This document shows positions 1 through 9,052 of a stretch of DNA of 64,000 nt, piece by piece (position 1 is the stretch's first letter; each line of letters starts with the position of its first letter). The DNA is from Noviherbaspirillum suwonense. GTDB taxonomy: Bacteria; Pseudomonadota; Gammaproteobacteria; Burkholderiales; Burkholderiaceae_D. The notes beneath the pieces were generated by a model. That model searched no databases. It had not been told where the DNA came from and saw only the letters and a program-made list of their open reading frames with translations. The stretch lies in assembly GCF_900182955.1 (NCBI RefSeq), contig NZ_FXUL01000027.1, positions 1 to 64,000 of the forward strand, given 5' to 3'. A program made the translations under genes and the position numbers.

Positions 1-32
1 TATTGCCTCTTTGGAACGGTTTCTTCGCTCAT
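1..32 (-). CDS. Possible start of a cargo gene (partial, runs off the left edge)
   Basis: On the minus strand an ATG at 32-30 is preceded, five bases upstream, by a perfect GGAGG at 42-38, and the frame stays open to the window edge (MSEETVPKRQ). A good ribosome site directly after the fourth island gene suggests that the next island gene begins here. Only ten codons are visible, so neither product nor coding status can be judged. If real it would be the first cargo gene beyond the recombination module. Confidence 0.35.
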   Translation of the reverse strand, partial: MSEETVPKRQ

Positions 33-92
33 CTCGACCTCCATGTACATAGAAATTAATCGATTTCTGCTGTACGTGGAACCGGGGCAAGG

Positions 93-617
93 TCACTTTG
101 GATAGTCAGTCAGCCGGGTACTGCTTCGGTAACTCCCGTACCTTTTGCTACGAAACTCCCCACTTGACGGACTATAAGTGCTCTTTACGGGGCGGTCGCG
201 GGGGCCCATCAATCTCACTACTAACTTTTGCTCATATTCAAGCCAATAGAGAAATTTATAAGCACGCACCAGCTTTGCATTCACGGTTCTGTTCGTTGTT
301 AGTATCGTAGCAGCGCTGTTTTTGGCGGCTATCACTCTTTGATATTCTTCTGTACGGAAACGGACCAAGAGTGAATCCGTCACCTCCTGATAACTCAGTC
401 GGTGACGAGCCAAGAACTCAACAAAACCCTTCAAATGAAAAATTTCATTACGCACGGTCTTCTCATCAAGCTCTTCAGCAATGAGATAGATAGAATAGTC
501 TGTGATCTCTAGCAGCAAACGCTCCTCTTCAAGATTGTAGGCCATCGCCACGTCGCGGCGCTCCCCGACCCAAGTCAACTTGATTTGCGGCAACGCTGGT
601 TCTCTACGCGACGTCAT
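93..617 (-). CDS. Integrase core-binding-like protein without catalytic domain
   Basis: This 174-aa protein follows the coiled-coil gene after only 3 nt and is the fourth gene of the island operon. The stretch from about residue 25 to 135 (LEITDYSIYLIAEELDEKT, NEIFHLKGFVEFLARHRL, then NRTVNAKLVRAYKFLYWLEY) looks like the helical SAM-like N-terminal core-binding domain of tyrosine recombinases. The last ~35 residues are Ser/Arg/Tyr-rich and show no RHRY catalytic domain. The next 60 bases (minus strand) do not continue a catalytic domain in an obvious frame. It may be a solitary DNA-binding accessory protein or a gene truncated after this domain. The island-operon position is seen; the fold is inferred from pattern. 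Confidence 0.55.
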   Translation of the reverse strand: MTSRREPALPQIKLTWVGERRDVAMAYNLEEERLLLEITDYSIYLIAEELDEKTVRNEIFHLKGFVEFLARHRLSYQEVTDSLLVRFRTEEYQRVIAAKNSAATILTTNRTVNAKLVRAYKFLYWLEYEQKLVVRLMGPRDRPVKSTYSPSSGEFRSKRYGSYRSSTRLTDYPK

Positions 618-620
618 GCG

Positions 621-1247
621 CTATATCTTTTTTAAAGGAGCCACCTTAACTAATTTGGTCTTCAAGCTAGCAATTAGGTAGTGCGCTTCCTTATTATCAA
701 TTTTCAGATTGTCCAACAACCCTTTCAGCTCAGCAATCTGACTACTCAGGCCGGCGATATCATCATTGTATGATCGGCGGTCATCCTTTTGTTGTTTTCT
801 GACATCTACCAACGCACTCTCTAAAATGCTCCTGAGCTTCTTTTCCATCGCAATTTGACCCCGAAGGTTCGAGATCTTCGTGAATTTGACTTGACTGAGT
901 TGAAGAATTTCCCTTTGTTTTACCGCGTCAATGGCCTCATCTACATCGTTTCTCAGGTTTGGATGACGCCTTAGGGTGTCGTTCGCGTTGCGTGTGATCG
1001 CTGGAAGTACATTTCGGATCTGTTCTGAGTTGTTAGAGCCATCCCAAAAATTAAATTGCCGGATGGTACGTGGAAAGTACTCTAGCTGTAATTCGGCTAC
1101 ACTGGCCGCTACATCTTCAACTGGAACATGCGGTATTCCATTTTTCGCCCAAGCGTCCAATATATTTTTTTTAAGGACAATGTTGTTCCTAGCATTACTC
1201 TCGTTAGTAATAGCTATCGATGGCGTCCGCGACTTTCGTTCACTCAT
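621..1247 (-). CDS. Coiled-coil third protein of the recombinase trio
   Basis: A 208-aa protein. The start at 1247 is chosen because its ATG overlaps the TGA of the large recombinase gene (ATGA) and has a GGAGAG seven bases upstream; an earlier start at 1262 is less likely. Residues ~110-200 are rich in Lys/Glu/Leu heptads (IAMEKKLRSILESALVDVRK, LSSQIAELKGLLDNLK), predicting a long coiled coil. The N-terminal half has no motif I recognise. In Tn554 and in Gamma-Mobile-Trio elements a small non-catalytic protein (TnpC, GmtX) accompanies two recombinases, and this gene sits in the same place. An accessory role in recombination is inferred from position only. Confidence 0.55.
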   Translation of the reverse strand: MSERKSRTPSIAITNESNARNNIVLKKNILDAWAKNGIPHVPVEDVAASVAELQLEYFPRTIRQFNFWDGSNNSEQIRNVLPAITRNANDTLRRHPNLRNDVDEAIDAVKQREILQLSQVKFTKISNLRGQIAMEKKLRSILESALVDVRKQQKDDRRSYNDDIAGLSSQIAELKGLLDNLKIDNKEAHYLIASLKTKLVKVAPLKKI

Positions 1248-3550
1248 GATTGCTCTCCACATGCTGCAAGCCGGCCGCTATGAAATCGAATAGCCGCCCC
1301 CAAGTCGGCTATGGAGGTCTTCAATCTCTTGCGCTCCAAATCAGCCAAATGCGGGTTAGTTAATTGCATAGACATTTCATCCAGATCTTCATTTAGGTTT
1401 CGCAGGTAATCGACGTTGTGAAAATGGTATGCACATTTTGAACATTTCGAGGCCGAAGCCAGCTCTTTTTGAGGAGTACCTTCTTTAGATCTGCAGCGCG
1501 CTCCCGGCACGCGAGACTGATTCCCTACCATGCATATCCCTTCTCTTTTGGTATCAGGGACGTGCCCTTTTTGCTTTACAATGTGCACCAGTCGCTCTGC
1601 CTTCGCCTGAGCAGTCAGACGGCTGAAATCAACATTAGAAGAGATAGACTTATAGAATCGCTTAATAAGATTGGGGTATCCACCAGAAGTCGGCGCTCCA
1701 CTGATGATTAATAACATCTTCTCAATCATCATTTCATCACTCACCAGAGCGATCTCTTTTCTAAGTCCGAGTACATGAGATGCAAAGCGTTTTGAACGAT
1801 CTTTTCCGCTTACATCCAGCTTATTGCGAATCTGTTCGGTCTCCAAGCGCATGATTGGGTCATTAACGTAGATCTGCGTCGTCCCAAGCGAGTCATGCCT
1901 TAATTGCTGGCTTACCGCCTGCAAACTAGGAATTTCATGTTGGTACATAAGTACAACCGCATACAAGCGCCGAAACATGTGTGTCTTAGGCACCAGCAAA
2001 TAATCTTCACCTAAAGCAAGGCGAAGAAATGTTGTTGCTGCGCCATCACGATTTGACTCAAAAATGAACCAATTCCGGGTTTCGTTCACGCCTTCAACTC
2101 TGCTAAATCGATGGTATCCAAACAGCGATCGCTCCGTTTTTGGCATATTAGAGAACGTCGGTCTTCCTAAATACCCATTCAAATCGTCAAACGATTTCTG
2201 GATATTTTCGAGCAAAAGCGCTACCTCCCTGGTAGTTTTATTAATATAAAAGATGTCATGGTCTTTAGTCGTTTTTTCGATATAGAACAATCCACGATAA
2301 ATTTCTAATTCCTCATCGACCACTTCAGAGAACTCCGCATGCAGACCATACTTCCGATGAGAAACCTCATCACGACGGCGACCATTCATCGTTGCAACCA
2401 ATACAAAACATGATGTCATCAAAGTCAACATGAGCTCTCTCACTGAATAGCATCCAGGCTTCTTAATATCCAGTCCATCAATTTTTATTCCAATCTTCTT
2501 TTCTAACCTTATTCGAATATCAGAAAGCTCAAGCCAATTCTCTAGTGAATGACCCAACACCTCCCGGCGCTGCTCGTGGGCCGACTTTACTTGTAAACAC
2601 ATTCCTTGAATCAAAGCAGCTATATCTTCACCGTAGCTATAAAGCCACTTATATCCTTCGGCAATCAAAGCGCCAGCCTCAACCGCACCTAGATTGCGAG
2701 TTGCCATTTGTGGTTTTGTCAACTTTTTAGCCAATGCAACCGAATTATGGAAGGGCAAGAATTTAATTCCATATGGTGCAGGCAAATCTATCAAAAGATT
2801 AATCGCTTCTAGCGTCTGTCGCAGCATGCTGTAGTTCATTCCTTCAGCAAATTTATCATCGGTCGCCAGTATCTTTTGGGCGTATTCGTTGAGCGGATCG
2901 CGGTAATGTTGAAGAACCTGCTTTAAGTAAATCGCAGCTTCTTTAGCGGCGACATTTGTCCCGATATGTTGCCCCAAGGAAGCTCGACGAATACCATGCA
3001 GATGGTTCTGCCCGAGGGAAAGCAGGCAACATGCTAGTTGATGACCTTCAGCAGACAAGGCAATCTTTAAGCGTTTTTTTACGTTTAGTGCCGCATGCCA
3101 TCCTCCGCCGGCAAGGACTCGCGCCAGCTCATCGAAGTCTTGTGGAATAACCGCCGCCAAGTTGAACCGATTTTTTAACCAAATATATTCAAAAAACTTT
3201 GCGAGAGTTGCAACAGAAAAGACCACTCGGGCATTCCGAGTCTTAGAGTCGGTCGATCCACGAACGTACTTCTCCGCGGCTAGTGCAATTGCACCAAGAA
3301 AATCCTGCCGCATAAGCAAGCGTTGGGGTTTATCGTACACATTGTTAGGTGGCAGCCAAAAGTGCTTTAGATCTATATGCTTAAATGGATCCTCGTCTGC
3401 GCGCGCATCGATCTTACGCACATTCAAAGTATAATCTGGAAGTAGTTCTATATCTGGATGAACGAAGAGATCCGCGCATGCTAGATGGAAATCTTTTTGT
3501 TTTTCCGAGCAATCGACTTTGCTGACGCTATGTTCTTTACTCCGTTTCAT
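1244..3550 (-). CDS. Large tyrosine recombinase with complete catalytic set and Cys-rich tail
   Basis: The protein is 768 aa if started at the ATG at 3550; a TTG at 3568 would add six residues. The C-terminal half contains a plausible full tyrosine-recombinase active site in order: Arg in NGRRRDEVSH, a Lys in the EKTTKDH hairpin, H-x-x-R as HMFRR, then LRHDSLGTTQIYVND carrying the second His and the nucleophile Tyr. After the catalytic domain comes a ~120-residue tail with several cysteines (GICMVG, GARCRS, SKCSKCAYHFH) that could bind zinc. It overlaps both neighbours by a few bases, so it is translated in one operon with them. It is much longer than phage integrases (~350-400 aa), as expected for Tn554/GMT-like enzymes. 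It is the likely strand-transfer enzyme of the island. Confidence 0.75.
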   Translation of the reverse strand: MKRSKEHSVSKVDCSEKQKDFHLACADLFVHPDIELLPDYTLNVRKIDARADEDPFKHIDLKHFWLPPNNVYDKPQRLLMRQDFLGAIALAAEKYVRGSTDSKTRNARVVFSVATLAKFFEYIWLKNRFNLAAVIPQDFDELARVLAGGGWHAALNVKKRLKIALSAEGHQLACCLLSLGQNHLHGIRRASLGQHIGTNVAAKEAAIYLKQVLQHYRDPLNEYAQKILATDDKFAEGMNYSMLRQTLEAINLLIDLPAPYGIKFLPFHNSVALAKKLTKPQMATRNLGAVEAGALIAEGYKWLYSYGEDIAALIQGMCLQVKSAHEQRREVLGHSLENWLELSDIRIRLEKKIGIKIDGLDIKKPGCYSVRELMLTLMTSCFVLVATMNGRRRDEVSHRKYGLHAEFSEVVDEELEIYRGLFYIEKTTKDHDIFYINKTTREVALLLENIQKSFDDLNGYLGRPTFSNMPKTERSLFGYHRFSRVEGVNETRNWFIFESNRDGAATTFLRLALGEDYLLVPKTHMFRRLYAVVLMYQHEIPSLQAVSQQLRHDSLGTTQIYVNDPIMRLETEQIRNKLDVSGKDRSKRFASHVLGLRKEIALVSDEMMIEKMLLIISGAPTSGGYPNLIKRFYKSISSNVDFSRLTAQAKAERLVHIVKQKGHVPDTKREGICMVGNQSRVPGARCRSKEGTPQKELASASKCSKCAYHFHNVDYLRNLNEDLDEMSMQLTNPHLADLERKRLKTSIADLGAAIRFHSGRLAACGEQS

Positions 3551-5471
3551 TTTCAATTGCTCGCTCAATACGCTCTAAAAAATGTCTAAATGAACCGGTT
3601 TTGATATAGTCGTAGAGCCCAAGATTAAACAAAATAGCTGGCACGTGGAATTTCTCGAATGCAGTGATGTTGCTTTGTTCGAGGCGCCTCCAGTTCATTC
3701 GGTAGTAGCGTCTTTTACGAATGAGCGCTGTCAGATTTTCTATATCGATTATTACCTTTCGGTTCTCGCAGCCATCGCCGATGTGGCACCGCTTCCCATC
3801 ACATAAATTTCCAACCAAAAAGCTTTCATCTGGTGGCGCTTCCAAATTTTTGCAGCTGGCACCATCCCCCAACGGAGTTAACAGCCGTAAATCTACATGC
3901 TTCATTCGTACCCGAGACTTAAACATTTCGTCTTCCTCGGCCAGCCGAAACAACACGGTATTTTCGAGGCGCCTTTGAAACTCCAAATTGATTGCAGAAT
4001 TCATATTCCGCAAAATAATTTGATCTAAGTAATGCCCGGTAGTAGTCAATAATTTATGCGAAGCGAGTTGTCGGACATACTCTGGGTTCTTCATCTTTAG
4101 GGATGCGTGAGCGAGAAACTGAGGTCGCACTTGATCCAAGCTGAAGTTAGGAAGCGAGTACGTCGTTTGGAACTTCTTTAGCCCATCTTGAAATCCTACG
4201 TATTGAAATTTAATTGGACCATAGGATGTAGTCCAAGTACACCATAAATATGAACATGTTTTGGGTAAAAATCCAAGCTTAATTAGCTGCATTCGATTCC
4301 AGCGAATGACATTAAGCGCCATCATTAACCCCGGTTGCTTGTTCTCTAAATGGGCATCACTTACGAAGGCATCAGTCTTCCCCTTATACCCTTTAAGAGT
4401 CACCCATTCCCCCTTAACCACTACGTCATTTACCCCCATAGCTTGTAGCGTATGGCCATTCCACCCGGTATAAGTCAGTAACAAGACAAAGCTCGCAACA
4501 AGTTCCTGTGAAATCATTCGATGGGGCAGGTAATGGATGCGAAATCCACTGCTGATTAGATGTTTCTCGTCCTCCGTTAGAAACTTTTTAAGGCGAGCTT
4601 CGTTTTGCCAAAAAACTGGGTTATAGGGCCGATTCACATGTGTGAGCCCATCGCGCACAATAATTTTTTGATAGACACTGAAAAGTGTCTCAGTAGGCAG
4701 CGTATCTACCGTAGTTCGGGTCGCCTTTGGAGGGGATTTGTCGGCGGCAAGCATTTCTCGGACTAGTCTGGACTCTCTGTTTGTGCAGTTACCTCTTCCA
4801 ATCGTTGTCAATCTTTCCCTCAGTGCTTGGCAAATTTCTAATTCTCGGATGCACGCTTCTTGAATTTTTATCAGATCACGCTCAAGACGTAACTCAGTTT
4901 TGGCCATTAGGTCTTTGGCGCTAGCATGTGCTAGGGAACTAATTGGTGCAGCCAACTCTGGATCTAGCGATTTGTCCGTAATATCGCTAATAAGTGGACG
5001 AGGGGGAAGATTGCGACTGAATCTTGTTCTAAAGCCAATTGACCTGCGCGAAATATCTTCATCAAGCAAGGTTTGCTCTTCGGCCGATTTAAGTATGAAC
5101 TTTCGGAACATGGCAGCGGACCTCGTGCGAGTTTCTGCCGTACTCCCAGATAAAGTCAGCGCCTGTTCTGCAAAGGTGAAAAGTTGATACAACGCCTTCC
5201 GCCCCACTTTCTCCGCGGGCAAACTCAGAATTTGATGTGCTTCGTCCACTCCCGATAGGAGCCTAATCACTCTCAAGTATGGGTCTATGTCCGCTCGCGC
5301 GAACGCTTCCTCTTGTGATCTTTTTTGCAGTATATGCAGCTGCTCTTCGATCCAACTGCTGGCGGGAATATTGACATCCTTAAGAGAAAATTTTAGTTCC
5401 GAGAGATATTTCCGTCCTCGGACAGTACTGGTCGCTGCAAACTTAAATTCTCGATTTTTCATACTGCTCAT
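3537..5471 (-). CDS. Tyrosine-recombinase-like protein, first gene of the island operon
   Basis: A 644-aa protein and the promoter-proximal gene of the island. It has recombinase architecture: a helical N-terminal part, a C-terminal domain with TGWNGHTLQAMGV at the position of the usual TGxR box, a Lys-containing VTLKGYKGKTD hairpin, DQVRPQFLAHASL where H-x-x-R is expected, and LASHKLLTTTGHYLD with the late His and Tyr. The first catalytic Arg and the His of HxxR therefore look replaced (Asn/Trp and Asp). Past the Tyr lies a Cys-rich stretch (CDGKRCHIGDGCEN). The enzyme may be divergent, or inactive and acting as a partner of the second recombinase. The start at 5471 has no strong ribosome site; an in-frame ATG four codons downstream is an alternative. 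Confidence 0.7.
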   Translation of the reverse strand: MSSMKNREFKFAATSTVRGRKYLSELKFSLKDVNIPASSWIEEQLHILQKRSQEEAFARADIDPYLRVIRLLSGVDEAHQILSLPAEKVGRKALYQLFTFAEQALTLSGSTAETRTRSAAMFRKFILKSAEEQTLLDEDISRRSIGFRTRFSRNLPPRPLISDITDKSLDPELAAPISSLAHASAKDLMAKTELRLERDLIKIQEACIRELEICQALRERLTTIGRGNCTNRESRLVREMLAADKSPPKATRTTVDTLPTETLFSVYQKIIVRDGLTHVNRPYNPVFWQNEARLKKFLTEDEKHLISSGFRIHYLPHRMISQELVASFVLLLTYTGWNGHTLQAMGVNDVVVKGEWVTLKGYKGKTDAFVSDAHLENKQPGLMMALNVIRWNRMQLIKLGFLPKTCSYLWCTWTTSYGPIKFQYVGFQDGLKKFQTTYSLPNFSLDQVRPQFLAHASLKMKNPEYVRQLASHKLLTTTGHYLDQIILRNMNSAINLEFQRRLENTVLFRLAEEDEMFKSRVRMKHVDLRLLTPLGDGASCKNLEAPPDESFLVGNLCDGKRCHIGDGCENRKVIIDIENLTALIRKRRYYRMNWRRLEQSNITAFEKFHVPAILFNLGLYDYIKTGSFRHFLERIERAIENETE

Positions 5472-5481
5472 ACAAGGTAGA

Positions 5482-5495
5482 AACTACTAGTAGTT
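5482..5495. promoter_or_regulatory. 14-bp perfect palindrome at the island end
   Basis: AACTACTAGTAGTT is a perfect inverted repeat. It lies 11 bp upstream of the first recombinase start and about 70 bp inside the comM junction. This is where a recombinase or repressor binding site, or the operator of the recombination operon, would be expected. It is read directly from sequence; the role is inferred. Confidence 0.4.
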
Positions 5496-5542
5496 GGTGG
5501 ATAAAGATCAGAAATATCAATTATCTTCCTAACCTTGCTCAT

Positions 5543-6922
<1,380 letters not shown>

Positions 6923-7026
6923 AGTGTTGCACTGCAGAAGTGATTTACCGGTCAGGCTGCTGCATAATGCATCAACGGCCCGGCACATTCGTGCAGACAA
7001 GGGCCGGTCAATCAAAGGAGACTCAC

Positions 7027-7818
7027 TTGGATCGTTCCAAACGCACGATACTGAAAACGGCGGCGACGGCCGGCGTAGGTGCGCTGACTGGCTGCGCACT
7101 GCCAACCCGGGCCAGCCAGGATGTAAAGACCCCATTCACGGTTGCGCAGACGATGATCCCCATCGTCGACAGCAGCGAGATGTTCCCGGTGCGCCGCATC
7201 TACTGCATCGGCCGCAACTATGCCGCCCATGCGCGCGAGATGGGTTCGGACCCGAACCGCGAACCGCCTTTCTTTTTCCAGAAGCCGTCAGACGCGATAC
7301 AGCTGGTGCCGCCGGGGCAGACCGTCAACCATCCGTATCCGACGCTGACCAAGAATTATCACTACGAAATCGAACTGGTCGCCGCATTGAACAAGGGCGG
7401 CCGCAATATACCGATCGACCGCGCGCTCGACCTCGTCTACGGCTATGCGATCGGCCTGGACATGACCCGCCGGGACCTGCAGCGCGGCATGGGCGACCAG
7501 AAGAAACCGTGGGAAATCGGCAAGAGCTTCGACCATTCAGCGCCGATCGGCCCCATCCACCCGGTCGCCAGCATCGGCCATTTCAAGAAGGGCGCGATCT
7601 GGCTCAAGGTGAATGACGCGGTCAAGCAGCAGGCCGACCTCGAACAGATGATCTGGTCAGTCGCCGAACAGATCAGCAAGCTGTCCGAGGCATTCGAGCT
7701 GATGCCGGGCGACATCATCTATTCGGGCACGCCGGAGAACGTCGGCCCGGTCGTACGCGGCGACATGATGGAAGGCCATATCGACGGCCTGCCCAACATC
7801 CGCCTCAAGGTGGTCTAG
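7027..7818 (+). CDS. FAH-family hydrolase with lipoprotein/Tat-like leader
   Basis: The fumarylacetoacetate hydrolase fold begins near residue 50 and carries family signatures: RIYCIGRNYAAHA, FFFQKPSDAI, YHYEIELVAAL with acidic metal ligands, GYAIGLDMTRRDLQ, and PGDIIYSGTPENVGPV. Relatives cleave C-C bonds in acylpyruvates. The start is a TTG with a strong AAAGGAG six bases upstream. It creates a leader SKRTILKTAATAGVGALTGC that resembles a Tat signal with KR instead of RR and ends in a lipobox (LTGC). Cytoplasmic FAH proteins normally start close to the fold, so this one is probably anchored outside the inner membrane. An internal ATG at 7153 would give a leaderless protein but lacks such a ribosome site. 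Substrate unknown; the gene stands alone behind the comM remnant. Confidence 0.8.
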   Translation: MDRSKRTILKTAATAGVGALTGCALPTRASQDVKTPFTVAQTMIPIVDSSEMFPVRRIYCIGRNYAAHAREMGSDPNREPPFFFQKPSDAIQLVPPGQTVNHPYPTLTKNYHYEIELVAALNKGGRNIPIDRALDLVYGYAIGLDMTRRDLQRGMGDQKKPWEIGKSFDHSAPIGPIHPVASIGHFKKGAIWLKVNDAVKQQADLEQMIWSVAEQISKLSEAFELMPGDIIYSGTPENVGPVVRGDMMEGHIDGLPNIRLKVV

Positions 7819-7925
7819 GCGTCGCGGAACCGAGCGGCGGGTTGTGCGCGCGCAAAGCGCAAATAAGCATTTGGAAATACCATAAAACCGGTTCTTCGCT
7901 GAAGCACCACTCCCTGGAAGTTTTT

Positions 7926-7954
7926 AGCCCGTGCCTGTAGCACGGGCTTTTTCT
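7926..7954 (+). terminator. Intrinsic terminator after the FAH gene
   Basis: The arms AGCCCGTGC and GCACGGGCT form a perfect 9-bp stem with a CTGTA loop, followed by TTTTCTTTT on the plus strand. It lies about 110 bp after the FAH stop and before the next lipoprotein gene. Confidence 0.85.
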
Positions 7955-7986
7955 TTTGCATTCCGGGCCAGTGCGCTGCTGTTACC

Positions 7987-8511
7987 ATGCCGTCCATGCC
8001 CAAGATCAATCGCCTCGGTGCGCACCTGCTGCTGCTTGCTGCGCTGGCCGGATGTTCCCCCGACTACAACTGGCGCCAGGTGGACAACGCCGACGCCGCC
8101 TTCGCCGCCCTGTTTCCCGCCAAGCCGTCGAGCCACGCGAGGGAAATCAACCTGGATGGCATCCGCACCAATATGTCGATGACCGCGGCCGAAGTGCACG
8201 GCGCGCTCTTCGCGGTCGGCAGCACGCAATTGTCCAGCCCGGCCCTGGTGCAGCCGGCGCTCGAGGCCATGAAGACGGCGATGGTGCGCAACATCGGCGG
8301 CACGATCGCCAGCCAGCGCAATGTGCCCGGCCCGGTGCCGTCCAGCGAAGTCGTCGCCAACGGCACCCGCAACGGCCGCCCGGTGCAGCTGACGGCCCGC
8401 TTCGCCGCCCGCAACCAGCGCGTGTACCAGGCAGTCGTCATCGGCGCGCCGCAGGAGGTCCCGGCGGAAGCGATCGACACCTTCCTGTCCTCGTTCAGGC
8501 CCGGCGGCTGA
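7987..8511 (+). CDS. Small predicted lipoprotein, function unknown
   Basis: The 174-aa product has a lipoprotein signal: basic N-terminus, hydrophobic HLLLLAALAG and a lipobox LAGC at about residues 20-23, so it is probably tethered to the periplasmic face of a membrane. The mature part is a compact ~150-residue domain with no motif I recognise; it ends in AIDTFLSSFRPG, a pattern common in small periplasmic lipoproteins. A second ATG at 7996 (MPKINRLG) is an equally good start. A terminator upstream suggests its own promoter. Confidence 0.7.
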   Translation: MPSMPKINRLGAHLLLLAALAGCSPDYNWRQVDNADAAFAALFPAKPSSHAREINLDGIRTNMSMTAAEVHGALFAVGSTQLSSPALVQPALEAMKTAMVRNIGGTIASQRNVPGPVPSSEVVANGTRNGRPVQLTARFAARNQRVYQAVVIGAPQEVPAEAIDTFLSSFRPGG

Positions 8512-8594
8512 GGCTCCGGCTTGCGCCTGCGCCAGCACGGCCGCGGGAAGTCGTGCTATCGTTTTGGCATCTTGTCCGACACGAAAGGGTCTTT

Positions 8595-8939
8595 ATGCTG
8601 ATCACATTCAAATCAAAGGCCGCCGCCGAAATACTGATGTACAAGGAGCATGCCCGACGCATCCTTGACCTGCTCGGCAAGGATCCGGACCAGGGCGTGA
8701 TCACCGCGCCCGAAATGCCGCATGCGATCGCCGTGCTGGAACGGGAGATCGGCGAAAGCCGCGCCCATTTCGCCGCCGAGGAACTGCAGCGCGACGTGCT
8801 GGCGCACCACGGCAACGACCACGACGACAACGAGCACGAGCCGGCGCAGATCATCAGTTTCGCCACCCGCGCCTACCCGCTGCTCGAGATGCTGCGCGCT
8901 GCGCAGCAGGAACAGCAGCCCGTGGTCTGGGGGGTCTAG
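8595..8939 (+). CDS. DUF1840 domain protein
   Basis: The 114-aa protein starting MLITFKSKAAAEILMYKEHA matches what I know of the DUF1840 family, a small cytoplasmic protein widespread in beta- and gammaproteobacteria. Features are a conserved start, PEMPHAIAVLEREI and a C-terminal ISFATRAYPLLEML. A short His/Asp/Glu-rich insert (HHGNDHDDNEHE) lies in the middle. GAAAGGG lies seven bases before the ATG. Function is unknown; DUF1840 genes are often single and close to housekeeping genes, as here. Confidence 0.8.
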   Translation: MLITFKSKAAAEILMYKEHARRILDLLGKDPDQGVITAPEMPHAIAVLEREIGESRAHFAAEELQRDVLAHHGNDHDDNEHEPAQIISFATRAYPLLEMLRAAQQEQQPVVWGV

Positions 8940-9052
8940 CGGGCCGATGCGGCCAGGACGCGGCGCGTGGCGGACCGCGTCCGTTACAATCCCCGACCTT
9001 GCACTGCGCACCGTCCCGGTGATGTGCCCTTCCTCCGCTTCCCTGTCGACCC

